From: Collinsella sp.
GTDB taxonomy: Bacteria > Actinomycetota > Coriobacteriia > Coriobacteriales > Coriobacteriaceae
DNA: 7,494 bases
Direction of reading: 5' to 3'
Assembly (NCBI GenBank): GCA_022720335.1
Contig: JAIHVJ010000090.1
Coordinates: forward strand, 1 to 7,494
Shown: in pieces, positions 1 to 5,743 of the stretch
How positions within the stretch are numbered: position 1 is the stretch's first letter
How the letters are laid out: each line of letters begins with the position of its first letter
Made by a program: the position numbers and the translations under genes
Notes under the pieces: generated by a model
Told to the model about the DNA's origin: nothing
The model's database searches: none
What the model saw: only the letters and a program-made list of their open reading frames with translations

Positions 1-1
1 G

Positions 2-193
2 ACCGGCGACGAGGACTACGTCATCATCGACACCGCCGAGTACGCGATCCCGGGCCTGGACGACGACTTCCGCGTCATCGTGTCGCCGTGGATCCTGTCG
101 GTGCTCACCACCGACCGCCTCTCGCGCAACTACGAGCTGGTCACCAAGCACAACCTCAAGTACCGCCGCTACTACCACCAGTTCGACTACTAA
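2..193 (+). CDS. C-terminal end of a probable SIS-domain phosphosugar isomerase/deglycase (5' truncated by window)
   Basis: Open frame from base 2 to TAA at 191-193, giving 63 residues with no start in the window. The tail contains YVIIDTAEY, then IPGLDDDFRVIVSPWIL, and ends in a basic-aromatic segment, NLKYRRYYHQFDY. As I remember it, this order (a short beta strand ending in D-x-A-E, a hydrophobic helix, then an RRYY tail) resembles the C-terminus of FrlB-type fructosamine-6-phosphate deglycases of the SIS (sugar isomerase) superfamily. Such enzymes act in the cytoplasm on phosphorylated amino sugars or Amadori products. Only the tail is visible, so substrate and exact family cannot be fixed. 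Codon use is more strictly G/C-ending than in the his genes, with almost every third position C or G, which may mean high expression. A strong terminator follows about 50 bp later, so it is not part of the his operon. Confidence 0.6.
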   Translation, partial: TGDEDYVIIDTAEYAIPGLDDDFRVIVSPWILSVLTTDRLSRNYELVTKHNLKYRRYYHQFDY

Positions 194-204
194 GAGCTGG
201 TCGC

Positions 205-239
205 GGGTCCGATATCTTGGCTGGTTGATATCTCGACCC
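205..239 (+). repeat. Imperfect inverted repeat after the upstream gene
   Basis: GGGTC-c-GATATC (205-216) faces GATATC-tc-GACCC (227-239) across a 10-nt loop. The two blocks give 5 + 6 bp around a small internal bulge. It begins 11 nt after the stop codon of the upstream gene and lies just before the terminator. It could be a second 3'-UTR hairpin or a protein-binding site; the sequence does not decide between these. Confidence 0.5.
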
Positions 240-242
240 TAC

Positions 243-277
243 ACAAGGGCGTCCGTGTTCGCGCGGGCGCCCTTTTT
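243..277 (+). terminator. Intrinsic terminator of the upstream gene
   Basis: AAGGGCG (245-251) pairs perfectly with CGCCCTT (268-274). The stem continues inward through 252-257 and 262-267 with G-U wobbles at 252/267 and 256/263, giving about 13 bp closed by a TTCG tetraloop (258-261). A T5 run (273-277) follows immediately. This is the canonical Rho-independent layout for + strand transcription, and it should isolate the his operon from the upstream gene. Confidence 0.9.
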
Positions 278-327
278 GCGTTGGGGCATGCCGGCCGCTA
301 GTGCGAGTGGCTCTGCGGGGCTGGTCG

Positions 328-558
328 GGAAAGTGCGTCCCGGAATTAGCGCCCAGAGTGGGATGCGGTTTCCGGTAGAAGCCTTAGCGGAAAGCTCGTC
401 CCGGAATTAGGGCCTGGAATGGGACGCCGTTTCCCGTTGGGATGGGTTTCGGAAAGTGTGTCCCGTTCTGAGCGTCTATTCTGGGATGCGGTTTCCCGTT
501 GAGGCTTCAAGCGGAAAGCGTGTCCCGGAATGGCCGCTCGAAATGGGACGCGCCTTCC
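328..558 (+). repeat. Array of four regularly spaced hairpin (inverted-repeat) units
   Basis: Four units occupy 328-373, 389-434, 451-496 and 513-558. Each is exactly 46 nt: a 14-nt left arm (GGAAAGnnngTCCC type), an 18-nt loop and a 14-nt right arm (GGGAnGCnnnTTCC type). Start-to-start distances are 61, 62 and 62 bp. Pairing counts per 14-bp stem are 13, 11, 13 and 13, including wobbles. Units 1-3 share a G/G mismatch at the sixth arm position. Unit 4 instead has G518-C553 and C519-G552 pairs, which looks compensatory. The 15-16 nt spacers are related (spacer 3 is cgttgaggcttcaagc). Loops 1 and 2 begin GGAATTAG, and loop 4 begins GGAAT. No T-run follows any unit, so they are not ordinary terminators. 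The array sits between the upstream terminator and the his promoter region. Its function is unknown. Confidence 0.85.
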
Positions 559-573
559 ATATGTTTCCAAATG
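555..573 (+). repeat. Pair of 9-bp direct repeats, 10 bp apart
   Basis: TTCCATATG (555-563) and TTCCAAATG (565-573) match at 8 of 9 positions and are offset by 10 bp, about one helical turn. They lie about 50 bp upstream of the candidate -10 element. A paired half-site for a DNA-binding protein is possible, but two short matches can also arise by chance. Confidence 0.3.
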
Positions 574-590
574 AATACGCTGTGAGCCTA

Positions 591-606
591 GGGAGACGAT
601 TCTCCC
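591..606 (+). promoter_or_regulatory. Perfect 6-bp inverted repeat near the -35 region
   Basis: GGGAGA (591-596) and TCTCCC (601-606) are perfect complements around a 4-nt centre, CGAT. With the candidate -10 at 621-626, this palindrome covers the place where a -35 element would lie. It is either an operator or, if transcription starts upstream, a small RNA hairpin. Confidence 0.35.
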
Positions 607-614
607 CGCAAACA

Positions 615-631
615 CTCTAGTATGCTAAAGT
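615..631 (+). promoter_or_regulatory. Candidate his promoter -10 region with overlapping operator-like palindrome
   Basis: TATGCT (621-626) matches the sigma-70 -10 consensus at 4 of 6 positions. Alternatively TGC-TAAAGT (623-631) is an extended -10 (TGn + 4 of 6). No convincing -35 hexamer lies 16-18 bp upstream. The same bases form an imperfect palindrome, CTCTAGTA/TGCTAAAG (615-630), whose half-sites agree at 6 of 8 positions as CTYTAGYA. A repressor bound here would block the promoter. A TrpR-family regulator with a CTAG-like core is one guess, but the window encodes no regulator. A start site at about 632-638 would place the leader hairpin at the very 5' end of the mRNA. Confidence 0.4.
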
Positions 632-634
632 ACC

Positions 635-666
635 CAGAAGACCGGCGGAGCTATGCCGGTCTTCTG
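635..666 (+). promoter_or_regulatory. 12-bp perfect leader hairpin upstream of hisZG
   Basis: CAGAAGACCGGC (635-646) pairs perfectly with GCCGGTCTTCTG (655-666) around an 8-nt loop. The following bases, TTCTATAT, are only moderately U-rich, so termination would be weak. The hairpin ends 35 nt before the hisZG start codon. It could be an attenuator or weak terminator, or a 5'-end stabilising stem if transcription starts near 632-638. No T-box signature (the conserved GGGTGGnACC-type element) and no run of His codons is present, so the classical histidine control routes are not supported. Confidence 0.6.
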
Positions 667-701
667 TTCTATATGAAACACAGCATGAGGAGGCTTACCA
701 G

Positions 702-2417
702 ATGACGGCCACACCGTGGGGATTCCGGGACATATTGCCCGAGGAGGCTCAGGCGCGCGAGGAGATCGCATGTACGGTGAAGGGCTGCTTTAGGGAGCAT
801 CATTACCTGCCGGTCGAGACGCCGCTGCTCGAGGACAAGGGTTCGCTCGAGGAGGGCGGCCGCATTGCGGACACGCCGTTTAAGCTCTTCGATGACGACG
901 GTCGCCTGCTGGTGGTCCGTCCCGACAACACGCTGCCGATCGTTCGCCTGGTTTCGACTCGCATGCGCGCGGCCGATCTGCCGCTGCGCCTGCGCTATGA
1001 GGCGCCGGTGGTCCGCGAGTGTCAGCGCAATGCCGGTGGCTCGCGTCAGTTTACGCAGCTGGGCTTTGAGCTTATCGGTGCGGGCGATACCACGGGCGAT
1101 GTCGAGATCGTCTCGCTGGTGGCCGAGGCCGTGCGCAAGTTGGCGCTTCCCGATGCGCGCATTATCGCAGGTAGCGTGCGTCCGTTTAAGGAGCTGCTCG
1201 CGGCCTGTGGGGATCGCGAACTGGCTGCCGAGGCCCTGCGTTGCGTGCACGCCAACGACTTTGTGGGCCTTGATACCCGTGTGGCGGCAAGCGCCGAGCC
1301 CGAGGCCGTCAAGGCTGCCATTAGCGAGCTGCCGCGCTTGCACGGCGGCGCCGAGGTACTCGACCGCGTCGACGCGCTGCTGACGGCGGCGGGCATTGTC
1401 GCGCCGCTCACGCGCGAGCTGCGCGCCCTGGTCGAGGGCCTGGCTCCCGAGGACGCCCAGGTGCTGTCCTTCGACTTCTCCATCATGAACTCGTTTGATT
1501 ACTACACGGGCCTGGTCTTTAAGGCCTATGCCGGCGGCCTGCCCGATCCGGTCGGTTCGGGCGGACGCTACGACTCCATCTTTACCGGCGCATTTGGCGA
1601 CGGCATCGAGGTGCCGGCGGCGGGCTTCGCCTTTTCGCTCGAGCGTCTGGAGGCCGCGCGCACCTCGGCCGAGGACGCTGCTTCCGATGGTGACCATGCC
1701 GTGGGCCGCGGCACCGAGGGTCCGCTGCGCATTGCCGTGCCCAAGGGCTCGCTCAAGGCCGACACGCTCGACGTGCTCGAGGCCGCGGGCTTGGACGTCT
1801 CTGAGCTGCGTGACCCCGGCCGTCACCTGATCGTGCGCGGCCGCGACATGCGTGCCGGCGAGGGTGCGGTCGGCGATATCGAGTTTGTCATCGTACGTCC
1901 TAGCGACGCGCCCGCCTTTGTGGGCTGCGGCGGCGCCGACTGCGGCATCTGCGGCTGGGATTCGCTTATCGAGGCCGACCTCAACCTGCTGCAGCTGGTC
2001 GATTTGGGCTACGGCCTGTGCACGTTTATCGAGGCGGAGCCCGCGTGGCGTGCCGGCCAGGCCGAGCGCAACTATGCCCGCCGTGGGTCGCTTCGCGTGG
2101 CCACCAAGTATCCGCGCATCGCGAGTGCCTGGTATGCCGAGCGCGGCGTGAATGTCGATATCGTCTCGCTGCACGGTAACATCGAGCTGGGCCCCATCGT
2201 CGGTATGACCGACCGTATCGTGGATATTACCGCCACGGGCGCCACGCTGCACGATAACGACCTGGTCATCACCGGCCGCATCATGGACTGCACGGCCCGC
2301 TTCTTTGTCAATCCGGGTGCCGCTCGCTTGGATCCGCGCGTGCGCAATCTGGCAGATCGCTTGGCGGCGGCCGTGAAGGACAAGCATTTTGAGCCCGTCG
2401 CGGGCTCGGCACAATAG
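702..2417 (+). CDS. hisZG: Fused HisZ-HisG: ATP phosphoribosyltransferase, regulatory and short-form catalytic subunits in one chain
   Basis: A 571-residue protein catalysing ATP + PRPP to N1-(5-phosphoribosyl)-ATP, the committed step of histidine synthesis. Residues 1-319 form a class II HisRS-like HisZ module: PWGFRDILP (5-13, motif 1 region), RPDNTLPIVR (73-82), motif 2 around VVRECQRN (103-110), FDYYTGLVF (265-273), GSGGRYD (285-291) and AAGFAFSLERL (306-316). The HisRS anticodon-binding domain is missing, as expected for HisZ. After a Ser/Asp/Gly-rich linker (about 320-341), residues 342-571 are a short-form HisG: LRIAVPKGSL, VRPSDAP (398-404), RVATKYP (465-471), GNIELGPIVG (492-501) and the PRPP-loop region DRIVDITATGATL (504-516). 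HisZ and HisG are normally separate proteins, and here the frame is continuous. The HisG part carries Cys409, Cys414 and Cys417 in a loop where I do not expect cysteines. ATG at 702 follows GAGGAGG (687-693) by 8 nt, and motif 1 right after the start supports this choice. Confidence 0.93.
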   Translation: MTATPWGFRDILPEEAQAREEIACTVKGCFREHHYLPVETPLLEDKGSLEEGGRIADTPFKLFDDDGRLLVVRPDNTLPIVRLVSTRMRAADLPLRLRYEAPVVRECQRNAGGSRQFTQLGFELIGAGDTTGDVEIVSLVAEAVRKLALPDARIIAGSVRPFKELLAACGDRELAAEALRCVHANDFVGLDTRVAASAEPEAVKAAISELPRLHGGAEVLDRVDALLTAAGIVAPLTRELRALVEGLAPEDAQVLSFDFSIMNSFDYYTGLVFKAYAGGLPDPVGSGGRYDSIFTGAFGDGIEVPAAGFAFSLERLEAARTSAEDAASDGDHAVGRGTEGPLRIAVPKGSLKADTLDVLEAAGLDVSELRDPGRHLIVRGRDMRAGEGAVGDIEFVIVRPSDAPAFVGCGGADCGICGWDSLIEADLNLLQLVDLGYGLCTFIEAEPAWRAGQAERNYARRGSLRVATKYPRIASAWYAERGVNVDIVSLHGNIELGPIVGMTDRIVDITATGATLHDNDLVITGRIMDCTARFFVNPGAARLDPRVRNLADRLAAAVKDKHFEPVAGSAQ

Positions 2418-2445
2418 CGTGAGCACGCACGGGCGACCCAACGTA

Positions 2446-2489
2446 CGGGCTGCGGGTCGACTGGCGCCGCCGCCCGGCCTCTCGTTTTT
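2446..2489 (+). other. GC-rich hairpin with delayed T-run in the hisZG-hisD gap
   Basis: CGGGCTGCGG (2446-2455) faces CCGCCGCCCG (2467-2476) with one mismatch in ten and an 11-nt loop. A T5 run (2485-2489) comes 8 nt later, too far for a textbook intrinsic terminator. An alternative, mutually exclusive stem is CGACCC (2434-2439) with GGGTCG (2454-2459). The gap is 105 bp in an otherwise packed operon. It may allow partial termination or RNA processing that separates hisZG from hisD output; this is inference. Confidence 0.4.
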
Positions 2490-2522
2490 CGAACATAGCC
2501 TCGACCGATAGGGGATACCGAA

Positions 2523-3959
2523 ATGAAGACCATCAAGCTTGCTCCCGGTGAGCGCCTCGTTACCAACCAGCTCAACCGCAAGGGCGTGCTGCCGCAAAAC
2601 ATCGTCGACGCCGCCCGCGATATCGTGGCCAACGTGCGTGCCAACGGCGATGCTGCGGTGCGCGATTACTGTCAGCGTTTTGACGGCGTTGAACTGCAGA
2701 GCTTCCGTCTGCCGCAAGAGCAGATCGATGCCGCGCTCGAAGGCCTCGAGCCCGCTTTTGTCACGGCGCTCGAGAAGGCTGCACGTCAGATTCGCGAGTT
2801 CCACCAGCGCGAGGTCGAGCAGAGCTGGTTTACCACGCGCCCGGACGGCACGATGCTCGGCGTTAAGGTGACCCCGCTTGCTGCGGCCGGCATCTATGTG
2901 CCGGGCGGTCGTGCGCAGTACCCCTCCACGGTGCTTATGAACGCCATTCCCGCCAAGGTGGCCGGCGTCAAACGCGTGGTCATGGTAACCCCGCCGCAAA
3001 AGGATGGACTGATTAGCCCGTATACGCTCGCGGCCGCCAAGCTCGGCGGCGTGGACGAGATCTATATGGTGGGCGGCGCCCAGGCCGTGGCCGCGCTGGC
3101 GTACGGTACCGAGACCATTCCGCGTGTCGACAAGATTACCGGCCCGGGCAACGCCTTTGTCGCCGCTGCCAAGCAGATTGTCTCGGGTGACGTGGGTATC
3201 GATATGGTCGCCGGTCCCTCCGAGGTCTGCGTGCTGGCCGATGCCACGGCCAAGCCTATGGTGGTCGCGGCCGACCTGATGGCCCAGGCCGAGCACGACC
3301 CGCTGGCAGCCTGCTATCTGGTGACCTGCGACGAGCAGTTTGCGCGTGAGGTCGAGGCCGGCATCGATATCCTGGTCGCGCAGTCGCCGCGTGCCGAGAT
3401 CACGCGTGCCTCGCTCGACAATGAGGGCACCATCGTGGTGGCCGCCGATATGGCTGCCGCCGTCGAGGCGGTGAACACCGTGGCGCCCGAGCACCTGGAG
3501 CTGCACTGCAAGGATGCGATGGGCCTGCTCGGCGGCATTCGCAACGCCGGCGCCATCTTTGTGGGCGCTTGGAGCTCCGAGCCGCTCGGCGATTATGTTG
3601 CCGGCCCCAACCACACGCTGCCGACCGGCGGCACGGCCATGTTCTCCAACCCGCTTTCGGTGGAGGAGTTCGTCAAGCGCTCGAGTGTCATTTGCTATAC
3701 ACCCGAGGGCCTGCTCTCGGACGCTCCCGCTACGCAGCGCCTGGCCGAGGCCGAGGGCCTGTGGGCGCACGCGCTTTCGGCCGCTCTGCGCCGCCGCGTG
3801 CTGGAGCAGGGCGAGGATGCCGTGAGCGCCGCGTCGCTGGCCGCGGCCGATCTGACCAAGGTCGCCTGGCCGGGCGACGCCGTGGCGACGGTTGCCGAGG
3901 GTGTGGACCTGGTGGCTGCAAGTGCGGATGGCGCTGGTCCGACTGGCGAGGAGGCCTAA
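2523..3959 (+). CDS. hisD: Histidinol dehydrogenase
   Basis: A 478-residue NAD- and zinc-dependent enzyme that oxidises L-histidinol through histidinal to L-histidine, the last two steps of the pathway. Family landmarks are AAGIYVPGGRA (121-131), VGGAQAVAALAYGT (183-196), KITGPGN (204-210) and IDMVAGPSEV (226-235). Gln255 and His258 in MAQAEHD, Asp357 in LGDYVAGPNH and His416 in LWAHALSA match the known zinc ligands. Glu323-His324 in VAPEHLEL match the catalytic acid/base pair. The protein is about 45 residues longer than the usual 430 or so: after the normal end it has an Ala-rich C-terminal tail (about 427-478). The start is preceded by AGGGG (2510-2514), 8 nt from ATG, a weaker ribosome binding site than those of the other his genes. 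The stop lies 1 nt before hisC, and the hisC ribosome binding site is inside the end of hisD. Confidence 0.97.
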   Translation: MKTIKLAPGERLVTNQLNRKGVLPQNIVDAARDIVANVRANGDAAVRDYCQRFDGVELQSFRLPQEQIDAALEGLEPAFVTALEKAARQIREFHQREVEQSWFTTRPDGTMLGVKVTPLAAAGIYVPGGRAQYPSTVLMNAIPAKVAGVKRVVMVTPPQKDGLISPYTLAAAKLGGVDEIYMVGGAQAVAALAYGTETIPRVDKITGPGNAFVAAAKQIVSGDVGIDMVAGPSEVCVLADATAKPMVVAADLMAQAEHDPLAACYLVTCDEQFAREVEAGIDILVAQSPRAEITRASLDNEGTIVVAADMAAAVEAVNTVAPEHLELHCKDAMGLLGGIRNAGAIFVGAWSSEPLGDYVAGPNHTLPTGGTAMFSNPLSVEEFVKRSSVICYTPEGLLSDAPATQRLAEAEGLWAHALSAALRRRVLEQGEDAVSAASLAAADLTKVAWPGDAVATVAEGVDLVAASADGAGPTGEEA

Positions 3960-3960
3960 A

Positions 3961-5076
3961 ATGGCTGAACTCACGCCCCGCATGAAGGAGCTCGTCCAGC
4001 CCTACTTGGCCGGCATTGAGCCCTACGATCCCAACTTTACGCCCACGCGCATCAACCTTTCGGCCAACGAGAACACCTATCCCGTGCCGGCCGGCGTGCG
4101 CGAGGCGGTCGACGCCGCCCTGGCTGCCATACCGCTCAACCGCTACCCCGATCCCATGTCCAACGACCTGCGCGATGAGCTTGCTGCTTGGCATAGCGTG
4201 GCACGCGAGAACATTTGCGTGGGCAACGGCGGCGATGAGCTGCTCTATAACTATCTGCTGGCGTTTGGCGGCGCGGGCCGCACGCTTCTCAACTGCCCGC
4301 CGTGCTTTAGCGAATACGCGTTTTTTGCCTCGCTATGCCAGACCGAGGTGCGCGACGTGTGGCGCGACCCGGCGACCTTCGAGCTCGACCAGGCCGCTGT
4401 GCTCGCGGCGGCACCCGAGTGCAACCTGGCGATCGTCACCTCGCCCAACAATCCCACGTGCGACGTGGCTCCGCTCGATTTTGTCGCGGCGCTGTGCGAC
4501 GCGTGCCCTGGCATGGTGATGGTCGACGAGGCCTATGTTGAGTTTGCCGATGATTCGTTTGGCGCTGCCACGACGGCGCAGGCGCTCATCGCCGAGCATC
4601 CCAACCTGGTGATTCTGCACACGCTGTCCAAGGCGTTTGGCGCTGCCGGCGCGCGCCTGGGCTATGTGATCGCAGCGCCCGAGGTTATTGACGTGTTCGC
4701 GGCGATTCGCCAGATCTACTCGGTTAACGTGCTGAGCCAGGCGGCGGCGCTCGCCTGCGTGCGTGCCCGCGATGCGTACGCGCCCGTGGTGGCTCAGGTC
4801 GCGGCTGAGCGCGATCGCGAACTTGCAGCGCTGCGTGCGATGGCCGCCGAGGGCATGCCCGTGGAGGCATGGCCGAGCTCGGCGAACTTTGTGCTCGTGC
4901 GTACGCCGCATGCCACGCGTGTGCGCGAGCGTCTGCGCGACGAGTATTCCATTCTGGTGCGCGACTTTAGCTACGCGCCGGGTCTCGCGGACTGTCTGCG
5001 CATCACCGTGGGCACGCCGCAAGAAAACGACGAGGTGCTGGCTGCGTTTGCCGCGCTGGTGAAGGAGGAGATGTAG
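3961..5076 (+). CDS. hisC: Histidinol-phosphate aminotransferase
   Basis: A 371-residue PLP-dependent fold-type I aminotransferase that converts imidazole-acetol phosphate plus glutamate to L-histidinol phosphate plus 2-oxoglutarate. Visible motifs are LSANENTYPVP (33-43, substrate site), RYPDP (61-65), VGNGGDELL (87-95), SPNNPT (161-166, PLP-binding Asn), VDEAYVEF (188-195, PLP ring Asp and Tyr), TLSKAFGAAGARLGY (221-235, with Schiff-base Lys224 and phosphate-binding Arg232) and LRITVGT (346-352, carboxylate-type Arg). Length is usual for HisC. The frame is open further upstream, but ATG 3961 is chosen because GAGGAGG (3948-3954) precedes it by 6 nt and the upstream extension lies in hisD and looks unlike HisC. 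Its TAG is immediately followed by the hisB ATG. Confidence 0.96.
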   Translation: MAELTPRMKELVQPYLAGIEPYDPNFTPTRINLSANENTYPVPAGVREAVDAALAAIPLNRYPDPMSNDLRDELAAWHSVARENICVGNGGDELLYNYLLAFGGAGRTLLNCPPCFSEYAFFASLCQTEVRDVWRDPATFELDQAAVLAAAPECNLAIVTSPNNPTCDVAPLDFVAALCDACPGMVMVDEAYVEFADDSFGAATTAQALIAEHPNLVILHTLSKAFGAAGARLGYVIAAPEVIDVFAAIRQIYSVNVLSQAAALACVRARDAYAPVVAQVAAERDRELAALRAMAAEGMPVEAWPSSANFVLVRTPHATRVRERLRDEYSILVRDFSYAPGLADCLRITVGTPQENDEVLAAFAALVKEEM

Positions 5077-5664
5077 ATGGACCGTTATGCCGAGGTGACC
5101 CGCAAGACGGGCGAGACCGATATTGTCGTAAAGCTCGACCTGGACGGAAGCGGCGTGTGTGATATCTCGACCGGCGTGCCGTTTTTCGATCACATGCTCA
5201 ACGCCTTTGGCCGCCATGGCCTGTTCGATTTGACGGTGCATGCGGTAGGCGATGTGGAAGTCGATGCGCACCATACCGTCGAGGACACGGGCATTGTGCT
5301 GGGCGAGGCGTTTTGCCGGGCGCTGGGCGACAAAGCGGGTATTACGCGCTTTGCCGATGCGGCGATCGCCATGGACGAGACGCTCGTGATGGCCGCCGTG
5401 GACATTTCGGGTCGCGGCCAGGCCTACTGCGAGCTGCCCGTGCCGACCGAGCGCGTGGGCAGCTTCGATACCGAGCTGGCTGTCGAGTTCTTCTATGCCT
5501 TTGCGCGCGATGCCAAACTTACGCTGCACGTGCGCGAGCTGGCGGGCGGCAACTCGCATCACATTATCGAGGCCGCCTTTAAGGCCGTGGGCCGCACGAT
5601 GCGCCACGCCTGCGAGTTCGATCCCCGCGTGCAGGGCATCCCCAGCACCAAGGGCTCGCTGTAA
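5077..5664 (+). CDS. hisB: Imidazoleglycerol-phosphate dehydratase (monofunctional)
   Basis: A 195-residue manganese enzyme that dehydrates imidazole glycerol phosphate to imidazole-acetol phosphate. Diagnostic elements are VPFFDHML (34-41, with His39), the first metal motif DAHHTVEDTG (63-72), RGQAYCEL (113-120), the second metal motif GNSHHIIEAAFKA (158-170) and the conserved C-terminal PSTKGSL (189-195). Its length matches the single-domain family, with no N-terminal HAD phosphatase domain of the enterobacterial bifunctional HisB. Histidinol-phosphate phosphatase must therefore be a separate gene outside this window. ATG directly follows the hisC stop, and AGGAGG (5063-5068) lies 8 nt upstream inside hisC, which suggests translational coupling. 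Confidence 0.97.
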   Translation: MDRYAEVTRKTGETDIVVKLDLDGSGVCDISTGVPFFDHMLNAFGRHGLFDLTVHAVGDVEVDAHHTVEDTGIVLGEAFCRALGDKAGITRFADAAIAMDETLVMAAVDISGRGQAYCELPVPTERVGSFDTELAVEFFYAFARDAKLTLHVRELAGGNSHHIIEAAFKAVGRTMRHACEFDPRVQGIPSTKGSL

Positions 5665-5667
5665 CCG

Positions 5668-5719
5668 CCACAAAGGCAAAAACCACCACAAAGGTGCCTG
5701 TCCCCTTTGTGGTGGTTTT
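5668..5719 (+). repeat. Perfect 16-bp hairpin in the hisB-hisH gap (terminator-like or REP-like)
   Basis: The arm at 5679-5694 (AAAACCACCACAAAGG) is an exact reverse complement of 5704-5719, with a 9-nt loop, tgcctgtcc. The loop side reads GGTGCCTGTCCCC (5693-5705), a word I associate with dispersed GACAGGCACC-type repetitive extragenic elements in many bacteria. A second copy of CCACAAAGG lies 18 bp upstream (5668-5676) and could pair with the right arm as an alternative stem. The A4/T4 ends make a weak bidirectional terminator possible, but the T's are inside the stem and GGATG follows. The element sits between hisB and the hisH ribosome binding site. Confidence 0.8.
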
Positions 5720-5743
5720 GGATGATGGGAAGAGGAGGGTCGC

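Noticed and set aside
328..558. CRISPR array (61-62 bp period)
   Set aside because: The period is CRISPR-like, but the repeated blocks are degenerate, the intervals between them are also conserved in length and partly in sequence, each unit is internally palindromic, and no cas genes are visible.
225..615. Short open frames across the hairpin array (225-410 plus, 346-615 minus)
   Set aside because: They run through the terminator and repeat units, lack ribosome binding sites and resemble no protein; the repeats alone explain them.
541..701. Histidine T-box riboswitch in the leader
   Set aside because: There is no T-box bulge sequence of the GGTGGnACC type and no long specifier stem, and the leader after the candidate promoter is too short.
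673..705. Ten-codon leader ORF (MKHSMRRLTR) ending in an ATGA overlap with the hisZG start
   Set aside because: It has only one His codon and no Shine-Dalgarno sequence upstream, and it contains the hisZG ribosome binding site. A His attenuation leader would be expected to have a run of His codons.
3892..3960. Upstream in-frame extension of hisC (ATG at 3892)
   Set aside because: It overlaps hisD, gives a non-homologous Trp/Arg-rich extension, and ATG 3961 has a good ribosome binding site at the right distance.
669..3983. A very long (about 1100-codon) open frame on the minus strand opposite hisZG, hisD and the start of hisC
   Set aside because: It lies antisense to unambiguous his genes. 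Its translation is a low-complexity Arg/His/Gly/Ala mixture with no domain, which is the expected shadow of strong third-position G/C bias. The similar minus-strand frame at 4333-5691 is rejected for the same reason.
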